Assembly: GCF_028553785.1 (NCBI RefSeq)
Contig: NZ_CP067136.1
Span: 3,222,501 to 3,286,500 of the forward strand
Origin: Paracoccus fistulariae
Lineage (GTDB): Bacteria; Pseudomonadota; Alphaproteobacteria; Rhodobacterales; Rhodobacteraceae
Reading direction: 5' to 3'
DNA length: 64,000 nucleotides
In this document: in pieces, positions 36,406 to 46,820 of the stretch
Position numbering within the stretch: position 1 is the stretch's first letter
Layout of the letters: every line of letters begins with the position of its first letter
Notes under the pieces: generated by a model
The model's input: the letters and a program-made list of their open reading frames with translations, nothing else
Databases searched by the model: none
What the model was told of the DNA's origin: nothing
Position numbers and translations under genes: made by a program

Positions 36406-36636
36406 TTACCGCTGTAACCCGTCCAGCACGAACAGCCGCACCGCCGTTGCCAGCCCGACTTCGGGCGGGCGGGCGTGGTCGATCTGGCCGATCAGCCGGG
36501 CGCGGGTCGTGCCGCGCGCCTTTGCGATCGTGCCAAGCGCGGTCCAGAAGGCATCCTCCAGCGAGACCGAGGTGCTGTGCCCGTCAATCGTGACCGAGCG
36601 TTTGACCGGCGGGCTCATCGGCGGAAAGTCACTCAT
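36406..36636 (-). CDS. Ribbon-helix-helix domain protein
   Basis: The start is ATG 36636, overlapping the DUF4169 gene by eight bases; the longer frame to 36717 is a shadow of that gene. The 76-residue protein shows KRSVTIDGHSTSVSLEDAFW then LGTIAKARGTTRARLIGQID, the beta-helix-helix pattern of RHH_4 regulators. Its partner gene and position next to fumC are conserved in Rhodobacteraceae. DNA target unknown. Confidence 0.85.
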   Translation of the reverse strand: MSDFPPMSPPVKRSVTIDGHSTSVSLEDAFWTALGTIAKARGTTRARLIGQIDHARPPEVGLATAVRLFVLDGLQR

Positions 36637-36808
36637 CCTCTGTGCGATGCGCTTCCAGCGCGCGCGTGGCGCGCTCGGTTTCGGCCTTGCGCAGGTTCTT
36701 CTGCGCCTTGGCTTCACCGAATTTCACGGAATTGGCGTCCCCTGCCGCGCGTTTTTCAGCGCGGGCGCGGTCCTTACGGGCCTGTCGCAGGTTCACTACC
36801 TTGGTCAT
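36629..36808 (-). CDS. DUF4169 small basic protein
   Basis: A 59-residue frame from ATG 36808 to TGA at 36629 reads MTKVVNLRQARKDRARAEKR, then SVKFGEAKAQKNLRKAE, ending RTEDE. This is the DUF4169 pattern: very basic, helical, without cysteines. It is too short for usual ORF cut-offs but overlaps and is coupled to the ribbon-helix-helix gene. Function unknown. Confidence 0.85.
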   Translation of the reverse strand: MTKVVNLRQARKDRARAEKRAAGDANSVKFGEAKAQKNLRKAETERATRALEAHRTEDE

Positions 36809-36904
36809 GGCCGCAGGTTATCGCGACGCTTGCCGGAAAAAAAGTCCGTTTCCATTTCGCCGCCCTTCGGGTCTACTGACATTTCCTGGTAAAAGAGGTT
36901 CGAT

Positions 36905-37159
36905 ATGCGCGAATTCTTTATTGACTGGTCAGAGCGCCTGATCGCGGTCTTTGTCATCGTGGCGGGAATCGGGGTCATCTTCGCCAGCCTGGCGGCGATG
37001 TTTTCGGGGATACCCGGAGGGTTCCTGCAGGGGCTGCTCATCCTGATCGGCGGCTGCATCTACCTGATCATCATGGGCGGGATGCTGTATGTCGCCTTTG
37101 GCATTTACCGCAACACGCTTGAAACCAACCGTCTGCTGGCGGAAATGCTGCGTAAATAG
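36905..37159 (+). CDS. Small two-helix membrane protein
   Basis: The 84-residue protein has two strong membrane segments, about residues 11-35 (LIAVFVIVAGIGVIFASLAA) and 42-66 (LQGLLILIGGCIYLIIMGGM), and a charged tail ending LLAEMLRK. AGAGG lies upstream of the ATG. I do not recognise the family. It converges with fumC at a shared terminator. Confidence 0.75.
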   Translation: MREFFIDWSERLIAVFVIVAGIGVIFASLAAMFSGIPGGFLQGLLILIGGCIYLIIMGGMLYVAFGIYRNTLETNRLLAEMLRK

Positions 37160-37172
37160 GCGCCTGAGCGTG

Positions 37173-37201
37173 AAAGGCGCGTGCCCATGGGACGCGCCTT
37201 T
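37173..37201. terminator. Bidirectional terminator between the small membrane protein and fumC
   Basis: AAAGGCGCGT and ACGCGCCTTT form a perfect 10-base stem with a GCCCATGGG loop. A's on one side and T's on the other suit convergent transcripts. Confidence 0.8.
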
Positions 37202-37218
37202 CCGTTATCCTGGGTCGA

Positions 37219-38613
37219 TCAGCCCTTGGGGCCGATCATGTCTTCGGGACGCACGACCTTGTCGAAGGTCTCGCCATCGACCAGCCCCAGATTGATCGCC
37301 TCTTCGCGCAGGGTGGTGCCGTTCTTATGCGCGGTCTTGGCGACCTTGGTGGCATTGTCATAGCCGATGGTCGGCGCCAGTGCCGTCACCAGCATCAGCG
37401 ATTCCTTCATCAGCTTGTCGATCCGTTCGACATTGGCCTTGGTGCCGACGACCATATTGTCGGTAAAGCTGCTGGCCGCATCGCCCAGAAGCTGCATCGA
37501 CTGGATGACATTATAGGACATCATAGGGTTATAGACGTTCAGTTCGAAATGACCCTGCGAGCCCGCAAAGGTCACGGCGGCGTCATTGCCCATGACATGC
37601 GCGCAAACCATGGTCAGCGCCTCGGCCTGGGTCGGGTTCACCTTGCCCGGCATGATCGAGGAGCCGGGCTCGTTTTCCGGCAGGATCAACTCGCCCAGAC
37701 CCGAGCGCGGGCCGGATCCCAGCAGGCGCATGTCATTGGCGATCTTGAACAGCGAGGCCGCGACCGTTTTCAGCGCGCCCGAGAAGAAGACCATGGCATC
37801 ATGGGCGGCCAGCGCCTCGAATTTGTTCGGCGCGGTGACGAAGGGCAGATCGGTGATCCGGGCGATTTCGGCCGCGATGTCGGTATCCCAGCCCTTGCGC
37901 GTGTTCAGCCCGGTGCCCACGGCGGTTCCGCCCTGCGCCAGTTCGTAGATATCGCCAAGGGCCAGCTTCACCCGCTCGATGCCCTTTTCGACCTGATAGG
38001 CATAGCCGCCGAATTCCTGGCCAAGCGTCAGCGGCGTCGCATCCTGCGTATGGGTGCGGCCGATCTTGATGATGTCCTTGAACTCTTCCGACTTCGCGGC
38101 CAGCGCCTTTTGCAGCTTTTCCAGCCCCGGGATCAGCACATCGCGGGCCTGCATGGCGATGCCGATATGCATCGCGGTCGGGAAGGTGTCGTTCGAGGAC
38201 TGCCCCATATTCACGTGGTCATTGGGATGGACCGGGGTCTTGCTGCCCAATTCGCCGCCCAGAATCTGGATGGCGCGGTTCGAGATGACCTCATTCGCGT
38301 TCATATTGGACTGCGTGCCCGAGCCGGTCTGCCAGACGACCAGCGGGAAATTGTCGTCAAACTTGCCTTCGAACACCTCGGTGGCGGCCTGTTCCATCGC
38401 CTTGGCGACATCGTCGCCCAGCTTGCCGTCCCGGTGATTGATCCGCGCCGCCGCCAGCTTGATCGCCCCAAGCGCACGGATGATCGGCACCGGCTGATGT
38501 TCCCAGCCGATCGGGAAGTTCAGGATCGAACGCTGCGTCTGCGCGCCCCAGTATTTCGAGGCGTCAACCTCTAGCGGGCCGAAGCTGTCGGTTTCGGTGC
38601 GGGTGTTGGTCAT
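37219..38613 (-). CDS. fumC: Fumarate hydratase, class II
   Basis: ATG 38613 after GAGGAGC gives 464 residues, the usual class II length; the frame extends upstream but has no start signal. Landmarks are [37 protein letters not shown] and the signature [13 protein letters not shown]. It interconverts fumarate and malate in the TCA cycle as an iron-free tetramer. Confidence 0.97.
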   Translation of the reverse strand: MTNTRTETDSFGPLEVDASKYWGAQTQRSILNFPIGWEHQPVPIIRALGAIKLAAARINHRDGKLGDDVAKAMEQAATEVFEGKFDDNFPLVVWQTGSGTQSNMNANEVISNRAIQILGGELGSKTPVHPNDHVNMGQSSNDTFPTAMHIGIAMQARDVLIPGLEKLQKALAAKSEEFKDIIKIGRTHTQDATPLTLGQEFGGYAYQVEKGIERVKLALGDIYELAQGGTAVGTGLNTRKGWDTDIAAEIARITDLPFVTAPNKFEALAAHDAMVFFSGALKTVAASLFKIANDMRLLGSGPRSGLGELILPENEPGSSIMPGKVNPTQAEALTMVCAHVMGNDAAVTFAGSQGHFELNVYNPMMSYNVIQSMQLLGDAASSFTDNMVVGTKANVERIDKLMKESLMLVTALAPTIGYDNATKVAKTAHKNGTTLREEAINLGLVDGETFDKVVRPEDMIGPKG

Positions 38614-38705
38614 CGCGTGCTCCTCACGGTTTCGCGCAGTTTTTAGCGGCTGTGCGCCCCGTCCGCAATTCGTATACCAAAGTATGCTAACGCCAACATC
38701 GGTAT

Positions 38706-39614
38706 TTATGCGCCTTGCAGGCTGTCCAATGCTGCGCGCAGGCGGTCCAGCTGGCTGTCGGGCAGCGGCAGAACCGGCCGTGGCGGCTGCGCCTGCGTCA
38801 CCGACATCAGATGCGCCAGCGAATAGATCACCCGCAGGCTGCCATATTCGCGAAACAGCGCCCAAAGCGGGGCCATGACCTGTTGAAGGCGTGCGACCTC
38901 GGCCCTGTCGCCCTGTCTGGCAGCCTGCGTCAACTTCAGCGCGGGCAGGGGCAGCAGCCCGGCAATGACGCTGAACCAGCTGTCAGCCCCGGCCAGAAGC
39001 GCGTCCGGGCACAGCCAGTCGCCGCTATAGCCGATCACGAAACCGTCTGGCGTGGCATCGCGCAATGCCGCGATCTCGCCTGCGAAGTCTCCATCCGCGG
39101 GCAGGGGCATCTTGACCGCGTGAATGGTCGGGATCTGCGCCAGACGCTGCAAGAGCTTGACCGAGAAGGTAAAATTCGTGGTCGAGGGGTTATTATAGAT
39201 GCACAGCGGCAGGTCTGTGGCCGAGGCAACAGTGGCATAATGCTGATAGACCTCTTCTTCGGTCAGCGGCGTGTAAGAGACCGGCGCCAGAAGCAGCCCG
39301 TCCGCCCCGTTCGCGGCCGCGTGACAGGCCAGATCCTGCGCGTGATCGGTGCGCAGGGCGCCGATGCCGACGATCAGCGGCAAACGCCCCGCCACGACAT
39401 CGCGCCCGGTTTCCAGCACGCGCCTACGCTGAGCCAGCGACAGATAGGGATAGCTGCCGGTGCTGCCCAGAAGGCAGATCGAATCGAGCGTGATCTGATC
39501 GCTCCGCGCCTCGGTCAGATCCGTCAGCAGGCGCGTGAAATCAGCCTCGATCAGTCCGCCGTCGGGATCCGAGAGGGTAGGGGGAAAGGCCGAAAGCCCG
39601 GAAAAGACAGACAT
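38706..39614 (-). CDS. Dihydrodipicolinate synthase family aldolase
   Basis: The 302-residue TIM-barrel protein has the family tyrosine in [11 protein letters not shown], the Schiff-base lysine in HAVKMPLP, and [19 protein letters not shown] at the 4-hydroxy-carboxylate loop. True DapA enzymes keep GTTGE, so the GSTGS variant suggests another pyruvate-dependent lyase or hydratase. Substrate unknown. It is monocistronic, between fumC and an inverted-repeat element. Confidence 0.85.
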   Translation of the reverse strand: MSVFSGLSAFPPTLSDPDGGLIEADFTRLLTDLTEARSDQITLDSICLLGSTGSYPYLSLAQRRRVLETGRDVVAGRLPLIVGIGALRTDHAQDLACHAAANGADGLLLAPVSYTPLTEEEVYQHYATVASATDLPLCIYNNPSTTNFTFSVKLLQRLAQIPTIHAVKMPLPADGDFAGEIAALRDATPDGFVIGYSGDWLCPDALLAGADSWFSVIAGLLPLPALKLTQAARQGDRAEVARLQQVMAPLWALFREYGSLRVIYSLAHLMSVTQAQPPRPVLPLPDSQLDRLRAALDSLQGA

Positions 39615-39703
39615 GTAACGCGCTCCTTATCCTCGTGCTGATCCTTACCGGCAGAAGGGCATGGCGCCAAGACAAAGGCAAGCGGCTTGGCGGGCGCCGA
39701 TTG

Positions 39704-39867
39704 TTAGAGCGTTTCGGGTTTAGGTTGATACATATCCGCTCAGCCTGCCTGTCGCGCCAGCGGCAGGCACGCGTCCGCCCGCCCCACGGCGGGCGCGTTC
39801 CGCGCCCACCCGGGCAGACGCTCAACGCGAAGCGAGACTGCCTCAACCTTAACCTGAAAAGCTTTAG
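39704..39867. repeat. MITE-like element with imperfect 25-base terminal inverted repeats
   Basis: The left end 39704-39728 (TTAGAGCGTTTCGGGTT plus TAGGTTGA) and the reverse complement of the right end 39843-39867 (CTAAAGCTTTTCAGGTT plus AAGGTTGA) agree at about 20 of 25 positions. Between them lie two further GC-rich hairpins (CCTGCC/GGCAGG near 39745-39768, and GCCCGCC/GGCGGGC near 39777-39794). There is no reading frame. The right end contains the marR stop codon, so insertion may have replaced the original gene end. Confidence 0.6.
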
Positions 39868-40319
39868 GTCTGGGGAACGTCCCCCTCAAGCCGCGCGGTC
39901 ATCCTCTGCAGCACCAAAAGCGTCGTTTCATATTCGGCGGGATCAAGATCGCCGCAGGTATCCCTGATGACCCCGCCGATGATCCGCGTCACCGGATCGC
40001 GCAGCTCCTGCCCCTTCTCGGTCGCCGCAATCTGTACCACGCGCCGGTCGTCGGCTCTGGCATGCCGATCGACCAGCTCCTTGCGGGTCAGCCGGTCGAT
40101 AAGGCGGGTGACGGTGGTCCGATCCCGGCTGGTCAGCCGGGCAAGCGCCGTCATGGTCTGGGGTCCGTCCTGCCACAGGATCATCATCAGCGACCATTCT
40201 TCGGCGGTCAGCATCAGCCCCTGTTGCTGCAGGCGCGACGTCGCCTCGGCCCGCAAGGCCTGCGCGGCCCGGTTGATCCAATGTGGCAGCGCCGCGCGGA
40301 AATCAAAGTTTGCATTCAT
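39864..40319 (-). CDS. MarR-family transcriptional regulator
   Basis: The 151-residue protein has the winged helix-turn-helix (MTALARLTSRDRTTVTRLIDRL, about 56-77) and the wing DRHARADDRRVVQIAATEKG. It is divergent from an uncharacterised 240-residue protein, with a 45-base gap holding a small palindrome. It most likely represses itself and that gene. Its stop codon and last bases lie inside an inverted-repeat element. Confidence 0.9.
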   Translation of the reverse strand: MNANFDFRAALPHWINRAAQALRAEATSRLQQQGLMLTAEEWSLMMILWQDGPQTMTALARLTSRDRTTVTRLIDRLTRKELVDRHARADDRRVVQIAATEKGQELRDPVTRIIGGVIRDTCGDLDPAEYETTLLVLQRMTARLEGDVPQT

Positions 40320-40320
40320 G

Positions 40321-40331
40321 TGCTATTAGCA
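40321..40331. promoter_or_regulatory. Candidate MarR operator
   Basis: TGCTATTAGCA is a perfect 11-base palindrome two bases from the marR start. A second loose dyad (GCAA-N10-TTGC) overlaps it. The spot is right for autorepression and control of the divergent gene. Confidence 0.5.
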
Positions 40332-40364
40332 ATATGTGTATTTTGCACTTATTGGAGTCTCCCC

Positions 40365-41087
40365 ATGGCGTCTCTTACCATTGTTGGACCATCCGGGCGA
40401 TATCGTCACGTGACTTTGTCAGAGCCCGATCCCCGTCAGGCGCTGGTTCTGGCCTTTGACAGCAATGCCCCGCGGTTTCGGCGCGCCCGGCATTACAGGA
40501 CCCTGACCGCCGGTCTGAATGCGCTGGCCGACAGGTTGCGTGCCATGCCCGGCGCGGCAGAGGTCGTGCTGTTCAAATCGATCCTGACCCCGCCCGGGCG
40601 CGGTCATCTGCCGGGGATCGGTCGGGTGACATTCGATCTGGTGCTGCTGATCTGGTGCCATGATGTCGAAGCCGCCGCCCGGATCGAGGCCAGCGATGCC
40701 TTTCAGGCGATGCGCGATCAGGCAGGCAGCCGCGCCGTGATCTTTCAGGCGCGAAACGTCCGCCGCATCGGGCCGGTGGATCACAGCCGTCCGGGCGTTT
40801 TCCTGTTCAACTGGTTCGCGGCGCAGGACGTGGCGCAGAATCTGGCGGTCTGGGAACATACGGCGGGGTGGTTTCAGGATGTGACCCATCTGGATAACTC
40901 AACCGTACTGCAGCCGATCACGCCGATAGAGGGGCTGTCGATCGTCAATCACTGCAGATGGGACAGGCTGCGTGATATCCTGCCCGCGCTGATCTTCCGG
41001 CGCTCTTTCCGCAGCTTCGTACTGGCGAATTTCGCGGCCAACCGGGTGGCTGCGCGCCCGATCCTGTACCGCATGGTCACGCGCTAA
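40365..41087 (+). CDS. Uncharacterised protein divergent from marR
   Basis: ATG 40365 follows GGAG (240 aa). I do not recognise a family by eye. The sequence has two alpha/beta stretches of similar plan (AEVVLFKSILTPPG ... FDLVLLIWCH, and GVFLFNWFAA ... DNSTVLQPI), which could be ferredoxin-like halves as in Dabb or EthD proteins. A basic, aromatic C-terminus follows (ALIFRRSFRSFVLANF). There is no signal peptide. Control by the divergent MarR suggests a response to an aromatic or toxic compound. Confidence 0.7.
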   Translation: MASLTIVGPSGRYRHVTLSEPDPRQALVLAFDSNAPRFRRARHYRTLTAGLNALADRLRAMPGAAEVVLFKSILTPPGRGHLPGIGRVTFDLVLLIWCHDVEAAARIEASDAFQAMRDQAGSRAVIFQARNVRRIGPVDHSRPGVFLFNWFAAQDVAQNLAVWEHTAGWFQDVTHLDNSTVLQPITPIEGLSIVNHCRWDRLRDILPALIFRRSFRSFVLANFAANRVAARPILYRMVTR

Positions 41088-41097
41088 GGCGCAGGGA

Positions 41098-41577
41098 TCA
41101 CTTGCGCCACTTGTCCAGGCTGACGACCTCTCCGCCGCCCTTGGGTTCATCGCCGGGGCCGTCTTCTTCCTGGGCCTCGTCACCGAATTCTTCGGTCTCG
41201 TCATCCTCGTCTTCGTCGCTGTCCTGCGTTTCAAAGCGCAGGCCGAATTCGACGGAAGGGTCGACAAAGGTGCGCAGCGAGTCAAAGGGGATGCGCATGG
41301 GCTCGGGCGAATTGCCGAAATTCAGCGTGATGGTAAAACCATCCTCATCGACCGACAGATTGTCGAACCAGTGCTGGATGACGATGGTCATTTCCTCGGG
41401 ATAGCGTTCGCGCAGCCAATCGGCCATTTCGACCCCGTCTTCGCGGGTGTCGAAGGTGATGAAAAAGTGGTGCTCGCCGGGCAGGCCATGTGCCGCGACC
41501 TCTTCCAGAACATCTGCAATCAGACCTTGCATCGCACGATGCATCATCCTGCCATAGTCGATTTCAGACCGTGCCAT
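41098..41577 (-). CDS. sspB: SspB-type ClpXP adaptor
   Basis: ATG 41577 behind GAGGGG gives 159 residues; the listed upstream extension is unlikely. The substrate-binding core has GLPGEHHFFITFDT and LRERYPEEMTIVIQHWF. An acidic linker (about 118-145, rich in Asp and Glu) leads to a C-terminal GGEVVSLDKWRK, the ClpX-binding peptide. This is the alphaproteobacterial form. It delivers ssrA-tagged proteins to ClpXP; the tmRNA gene that makes the tag is next upstream. Confidence 0.93.
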   Translation of the reverse strand: MARSEIDYGRMMHRAMQGLIADVLEEVAAHGLPGEHHFFITFDTREDGVEMADWLRERYPEEMTIVIQHWFDNLSVDEDGFTITLNFGNSPEPMRIPFDSLRTFVDPSVEFGLRFETQDSDEDEDDETEEFGDEAQEEDGPGDEPKGGGEVVSLDKWRK

Positions 41578-41714
41578 CGCGTCTACCCCTCGTAGTTGCC
41601 ACCACCATAGGGATATGCGCCGAGATAAAAAAGGGGGCTGTTTTCCGCCGGATGAAGAAAGCAATTCCGGTCAGGCGGATCGCGCGCTTTTGTCGCGTCT
41701 GAGGTGGGGAAGGT

Positions 41715-42026
41715 GCAGGATTCTGTTGCAAGGCTCCTGCGGGCCCCGCCTTACGCTGCTAGGCGCAAGGAGTTAGGTTTCGGTTACCCGAGCTGCTTAC
41801 GCAGCCAGAGCGACCGGAGCACGGTTGTCGTTGGCAACTGTACAATTTGCACCGATGACGGTGGTAGCTCACCGAGACAAAGCAAACATCTTTAGACGTT
41901 CGTCGATCCTGTTTCGGCCCCATGATCCCCCAACGAAGGCGATTTGGTGGAGCCGCCGGGTACCGCCCCCGGGTCCGATCCGCTTATTACATGCGCGTTT
42001 ATGTCCATAGCCCGGCTTGCGCCGAA
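41715..42026 (-). ncRNA. ssrA: Circularly permuted two-piece tmRNA
   Basis: Reading down the minus strand: the acceptor piece (about 42026-41945) ends in a T-arm-like CCGGGGGCGGTACCCGG and CGGCTCCACCA. A 23-base spacer (41944-41922) follows. The coding piece starts GGGGCCGAAACAGGATCGACG at 41921 (first 20 bases described). GGGGCCG pairs fully with CGGCUCC to form the acceptor stem. The tag frame, 41835-41797, reads ANDNRAPVALAA-stop. The coding piece probably ends near the hairpin GCAGGA/TCCTGC at 41714-41739. The permuted form is typical of alphaproteobacteria. It rescues stalled ribosomes. Outer ends are approximate; the tag and acceptor are certain. Confidence 0.95.
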
Positions 42027-42033
42027 CGGTTTG

Positions 42034-42062
42034 AATATAGGCGGTCCGGCTGGGCTTCGCAA
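42034..42062 (-). promoter_or_regulatory. Promoter of the tmRNA gene
   Basis: On the minus strand TTGCGA (42062-42057) and TATATT (42039-42034) are 17 bases apart, a near-consensus housekeeping promoter. The expected start is about 42026, just before the acceptor piece. Confidence 0.75.
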
Positions 42063-42126
42063 CGGGGGTGGCGGGAATACCCGCCGCGCCAGTCGGCTTT
42101 GCCACGATGCGGGCGGGCAGGGTCAT

Positions 42127-42161
42127 GAAAAAGCCGCGCGACCCATCGGGCCGCGCGGCTG
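42127..42161 (-). terminator. Terminator of katG
   Basis: On the minus strand AGCCGCGCG and CGCGCGGCT form a 9-base stem around an 11-base loop, followed by TTTTT, 22 bases after the katG stop. Confidence 0.88.
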
Positions 42162-42182
42162 GTTTGTTCAGGGAATGCCCGA

Positions 42183-44712
<2,530 letters not shown>

Positions 44713-45747
44713 TTACAGACTCATGCAAGAGGCCCGTTCGACAAATTCGGGGAAAATCCTCACCCTGGGCTCTTGGATCGGCAGTCCCTTGAGGCGCTGC
44801 ACCAACAATTCTGCGGCGATCCTGCCCTGAGCGCCTGCATCGTTGCGCACGGTGGTCAGTGGGGGGGCGATATATGCCGCGAAAGGCAGGTCGTCGAAAC
44901 CGACGACCGAGACGTCATCGGGCACCGAAAGCCCGAGGCTGTTCAGCGCGCCGATCACACCAAGCGCAATCGTGTCATTCCCGGCAAAGATTGCGGTCAG
45001 GTCAGGATTATCCTCCATCAGGGAAATGGTGGCGGCGTAACCGCTTTCGGCGCTGTAATCCGCGTGGATGATCGCGCGCGGGTTCAGCGCAATTTCGTGT
45101 GCAGCAAGCGCGCTTTTCAGCTGGGTCAGGCGGGCCTCGGCGGCGGCGAACTCGATGGGGGCGAAGGGAATGCAGCCGATACGGCGATGCCCCAGGCCCA
45201 CGACATGCGCCACGCTGGCGTCAATGCTCTCCGCAGTTTCCGAGAAAACGCAGACCTCATCGGGGTGTCCGATTGATCCGATCATCACCACGGGAAAGCC
45301 GCTTTCAATGAGATTGCGCAGATCCGCGTCACCGTGATGCGGACTGAGAACCAGCAACCCGTCGATGCGCCGTGAAACCACCAGATCGTTATAGGGGTTC
45401 ACGCCCTCGCGCCGTTCGAATGTTTCCAGCAGAAGGCTGTAACCTTCGCGGCGCAGCACGTCCGCGATGGCGTAGTGCAACATCGGGATAAAACCATCGA
45501 CGCGCAGCGAATCCCGGTCGGTGATCAGCAGCCCCACCGTATCCGTCGTCCCTTTCTTCAGCATCAGCGCCGCGGAATTTGGCCGATAGCCAAGGACACG
45601 CGCCGCTTTGCGCACCTTTTCCTTGGTCTCATCGCTGAGGCTGACCGCGTTCGAGCCGTTCAGCACATGCGATACGGTCGAGCGGGAAACGCCGGCCAGC
45701 TTAGCGACGTCATGGCTGGTAACCGATTTCTCTTTCATATGCGGCAT
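44713..45747 (-). CDS. LacI-family repressor of the alpha-galactoside operon
   Basis: The 344-residue protein has the N-terminal LacI helix-turn-helix and hinge (TSHDVAKLAGVSRSTVSHVL, then ARVLGYRPNSAALMLKKG) and a periplasmic-binding-like sugar domain (AIFAGNDTIALGVIGAL, VSVVGFDDLPFAAYI). A start three codons later (ATG 45738) is possible. It is divergent from the transporter operon with two palindromic operators between. Likely inducers are melibiose or raffinose. Confidence 0.92.
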   Translation of the reverse strand: MPHMKEKSVTSHDVAKLAGVSRSTVSHVLNGSNAVSLSDETKEKVRKAARVLGYRPNSAALMLKKGTTDTVGLLITDRDSLRVDGFIPMLHYAIADVLRREGYSLLLETFERREGVNPYNDLVVSRRIDGLLVLSPHHGDADLRNLIESGFPVVMIGSIGHPDEVCVFSETAESIDASVAHVVGLGHRRIGCIPFAPIEFAAAEARLTQLKSALAAHEIALNPRAIIHADYSAESGYAATISLMEDNPDLTAIFAGNDTIALGVIGALNSLGLSVPDDVSVVGFDDLPFAAYIAPPLTTVRNDAGAQGRIAAELLVQRLKGLPIQEPRVRIFPEFVERASCMSL

Positions 45748-45757
45748 TTACCAAGAG

Positions 45758-45767
45758 AACACGTGTT
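45758..45767. promoter_or_regulatory. Operator copy near the lacI-type start
   Basis: AACACGTGTT is the perfect core of the second, longer operator, 52 bases away. It lies 11 bases from the repressor start, suited to autoregulation. Confidence 0.75.
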
Positions 45768-45782
45768 AGTCAAATATTTGAA

Positions 45783-45825
45783 TTGACTTATCGCGACTGT
45801 TTTCGCATTACTAACACGTGTTAGT
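45783..45825 (+). promoter_or_regulatory. Promoter with overlapping 16-base palindromic operator
   Basis: TTGACT (45783-45788) is a good -35 box; 17 bases on, CATTAC can serve as -10. The perfect palindrome ACTAACACGTGTTAGT at 45810-45825 overlaps the -10 and start site. The spacing lets the LacI-type protein block the promoter directly; the two sites could form a loop. Confidence 0.75.
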
Positions 45826-45879
45826 ATGCCGCCGAGTCGCCTCTGGCCATTCGCGGCATGGGAAACAGGAGGGGGAATC

Positions 45880-46809
45880 ATGAGTGGAAGAGCCGACTCG
45901 TCGCCGCGAAACGCAAAGACGCCGACACGCCGCAGCGCCTTGCGGCGCAAAGAGGCCGTTGTCGGCTATCTCTTCATCCTGCCGGCATTGATCGGGCTGG
46001 TCCTGTTTTACGTGCTGCCAACCATTCGCGCCGCGCAGATCAGCATGACCAACTGGAACCTGATGCGTCCGGCGAAATGGGTCGCGCTTGAAAATTACAC
46101 GAAGCTGTGGGGTGACGGACAGTTCTGGGACTCGATGTGGATCACGCTGCTTTACGTGCTTTACAATATTCCCGTTCAGACTGCGCTTGGCCTGCTGATC
46201 GCCGTACTGGCCGACCGGCTGGCGAAATCGGTGACATTTCGGGCCGTGATCATCGCGCCCTATCTGATTTCCAACGTGGTCGCGGGCCTTGTCTGGTTGC
46301 TGATGCTGGATCCGCTGATCGGGATTACCAACAGCTTCCTGTCGATGATCGGCATCGGTCAGCAGGCCTTTCTCAGTTCGCCCGATCAGGCGCTGGTGTC
46401 GGTTGCGGCCATTTCGATCTGGCGGCATGTCGGCTTTACCGCGCTGCTGTTCTATGCCGGGCTGCAATCCATTCCAAAGGACCTCTACGAGGCCGCGCGG
46501 CTGGATGGTGCATCGGAATTCGCGATGTTTCGGCTGATCACCATGCCGCTGCTGCGCCCGGTGCTTGTCTTCGTGCTGGTCACCAGCGTTGTCGGCTCGT
46601 TTCAGGTCTTTGACGTGATCGCCGTGACGACGCAGGGCGGGCCTGCCGGATCAACCCGCGCGGTGCTTTGGTACATCTATGAAAACGCCTTCAAATTCAG
46701 CCGTATGGGCTATGCCTCGGCGATGTCGATGGTGCTGTTCGTCATCCTCATTCTGGTGACGTTGCTGCAGATGAAACTGCTGCGCGGCGACCAGTCGGAC
46801 CTCGGGTAA
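45880..46809 (+). CDS. Sugar ABC transporter permease (alpha-galactoside)
   Basis: ATG 45880 follows the strong AGGAGGGGG (309 aa). After a polar, basic N-terminus there are six helices (YLFILPALIGLVLFYVLP first) and the EAA motif EAARLDGASEFAMFRLITMP. It is a MalF/UgpA-type subunit, first gene of the induced operon and 11 bases before the second permease. Confidence 0.92.
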   Translation: MSGRADSSPRNAKTPTRRSALRRKEAVVGYLFILPALIGLVLFYVLPTIRAAQISMTNWNLMRPAKWVALENYTKLWGDGQFWDSMWITLLYVLYNIPVQTALGLLIAVLADRLAKSVTFRAVIIAPYLISNVVAGLVWLLMLDPLIGITNSFLSMIGIGQQAFLSSPDQALVSVAAISIWRHVGFTALLFYAGLQSIPKDLYEAARLDGASEFAMFRLITMPLLRPVLVFVLVTSVVGSFQVFDVIAVTTQGGPAGSTRAVLWYIYENAFKFSRMGYASAMSMVLFVILILVTLLQMKLLRGDQSDLG

Positions 46810-46820
46810 GGAGACGCGCC

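Noticed and set aside
37219-38865. Longer fumC frame starting at 38865
   Set aside because: The first 84 codons overlap the opposite dapA-like gene end and have no fumarase similarity; a clear ribosome site precedes ATG 38613.
41715-42026. Several plus-strand frames of 60-85 codons
   Set aside because: All fall on the tmRNA gene and have no start signals or protein features.
41869-42126. 85-codon minus-strand open frame
   Set aside because: It lies over the acceptor piece, spacer and promoter of the tmRNA gene; RNA structure explains the sequence.
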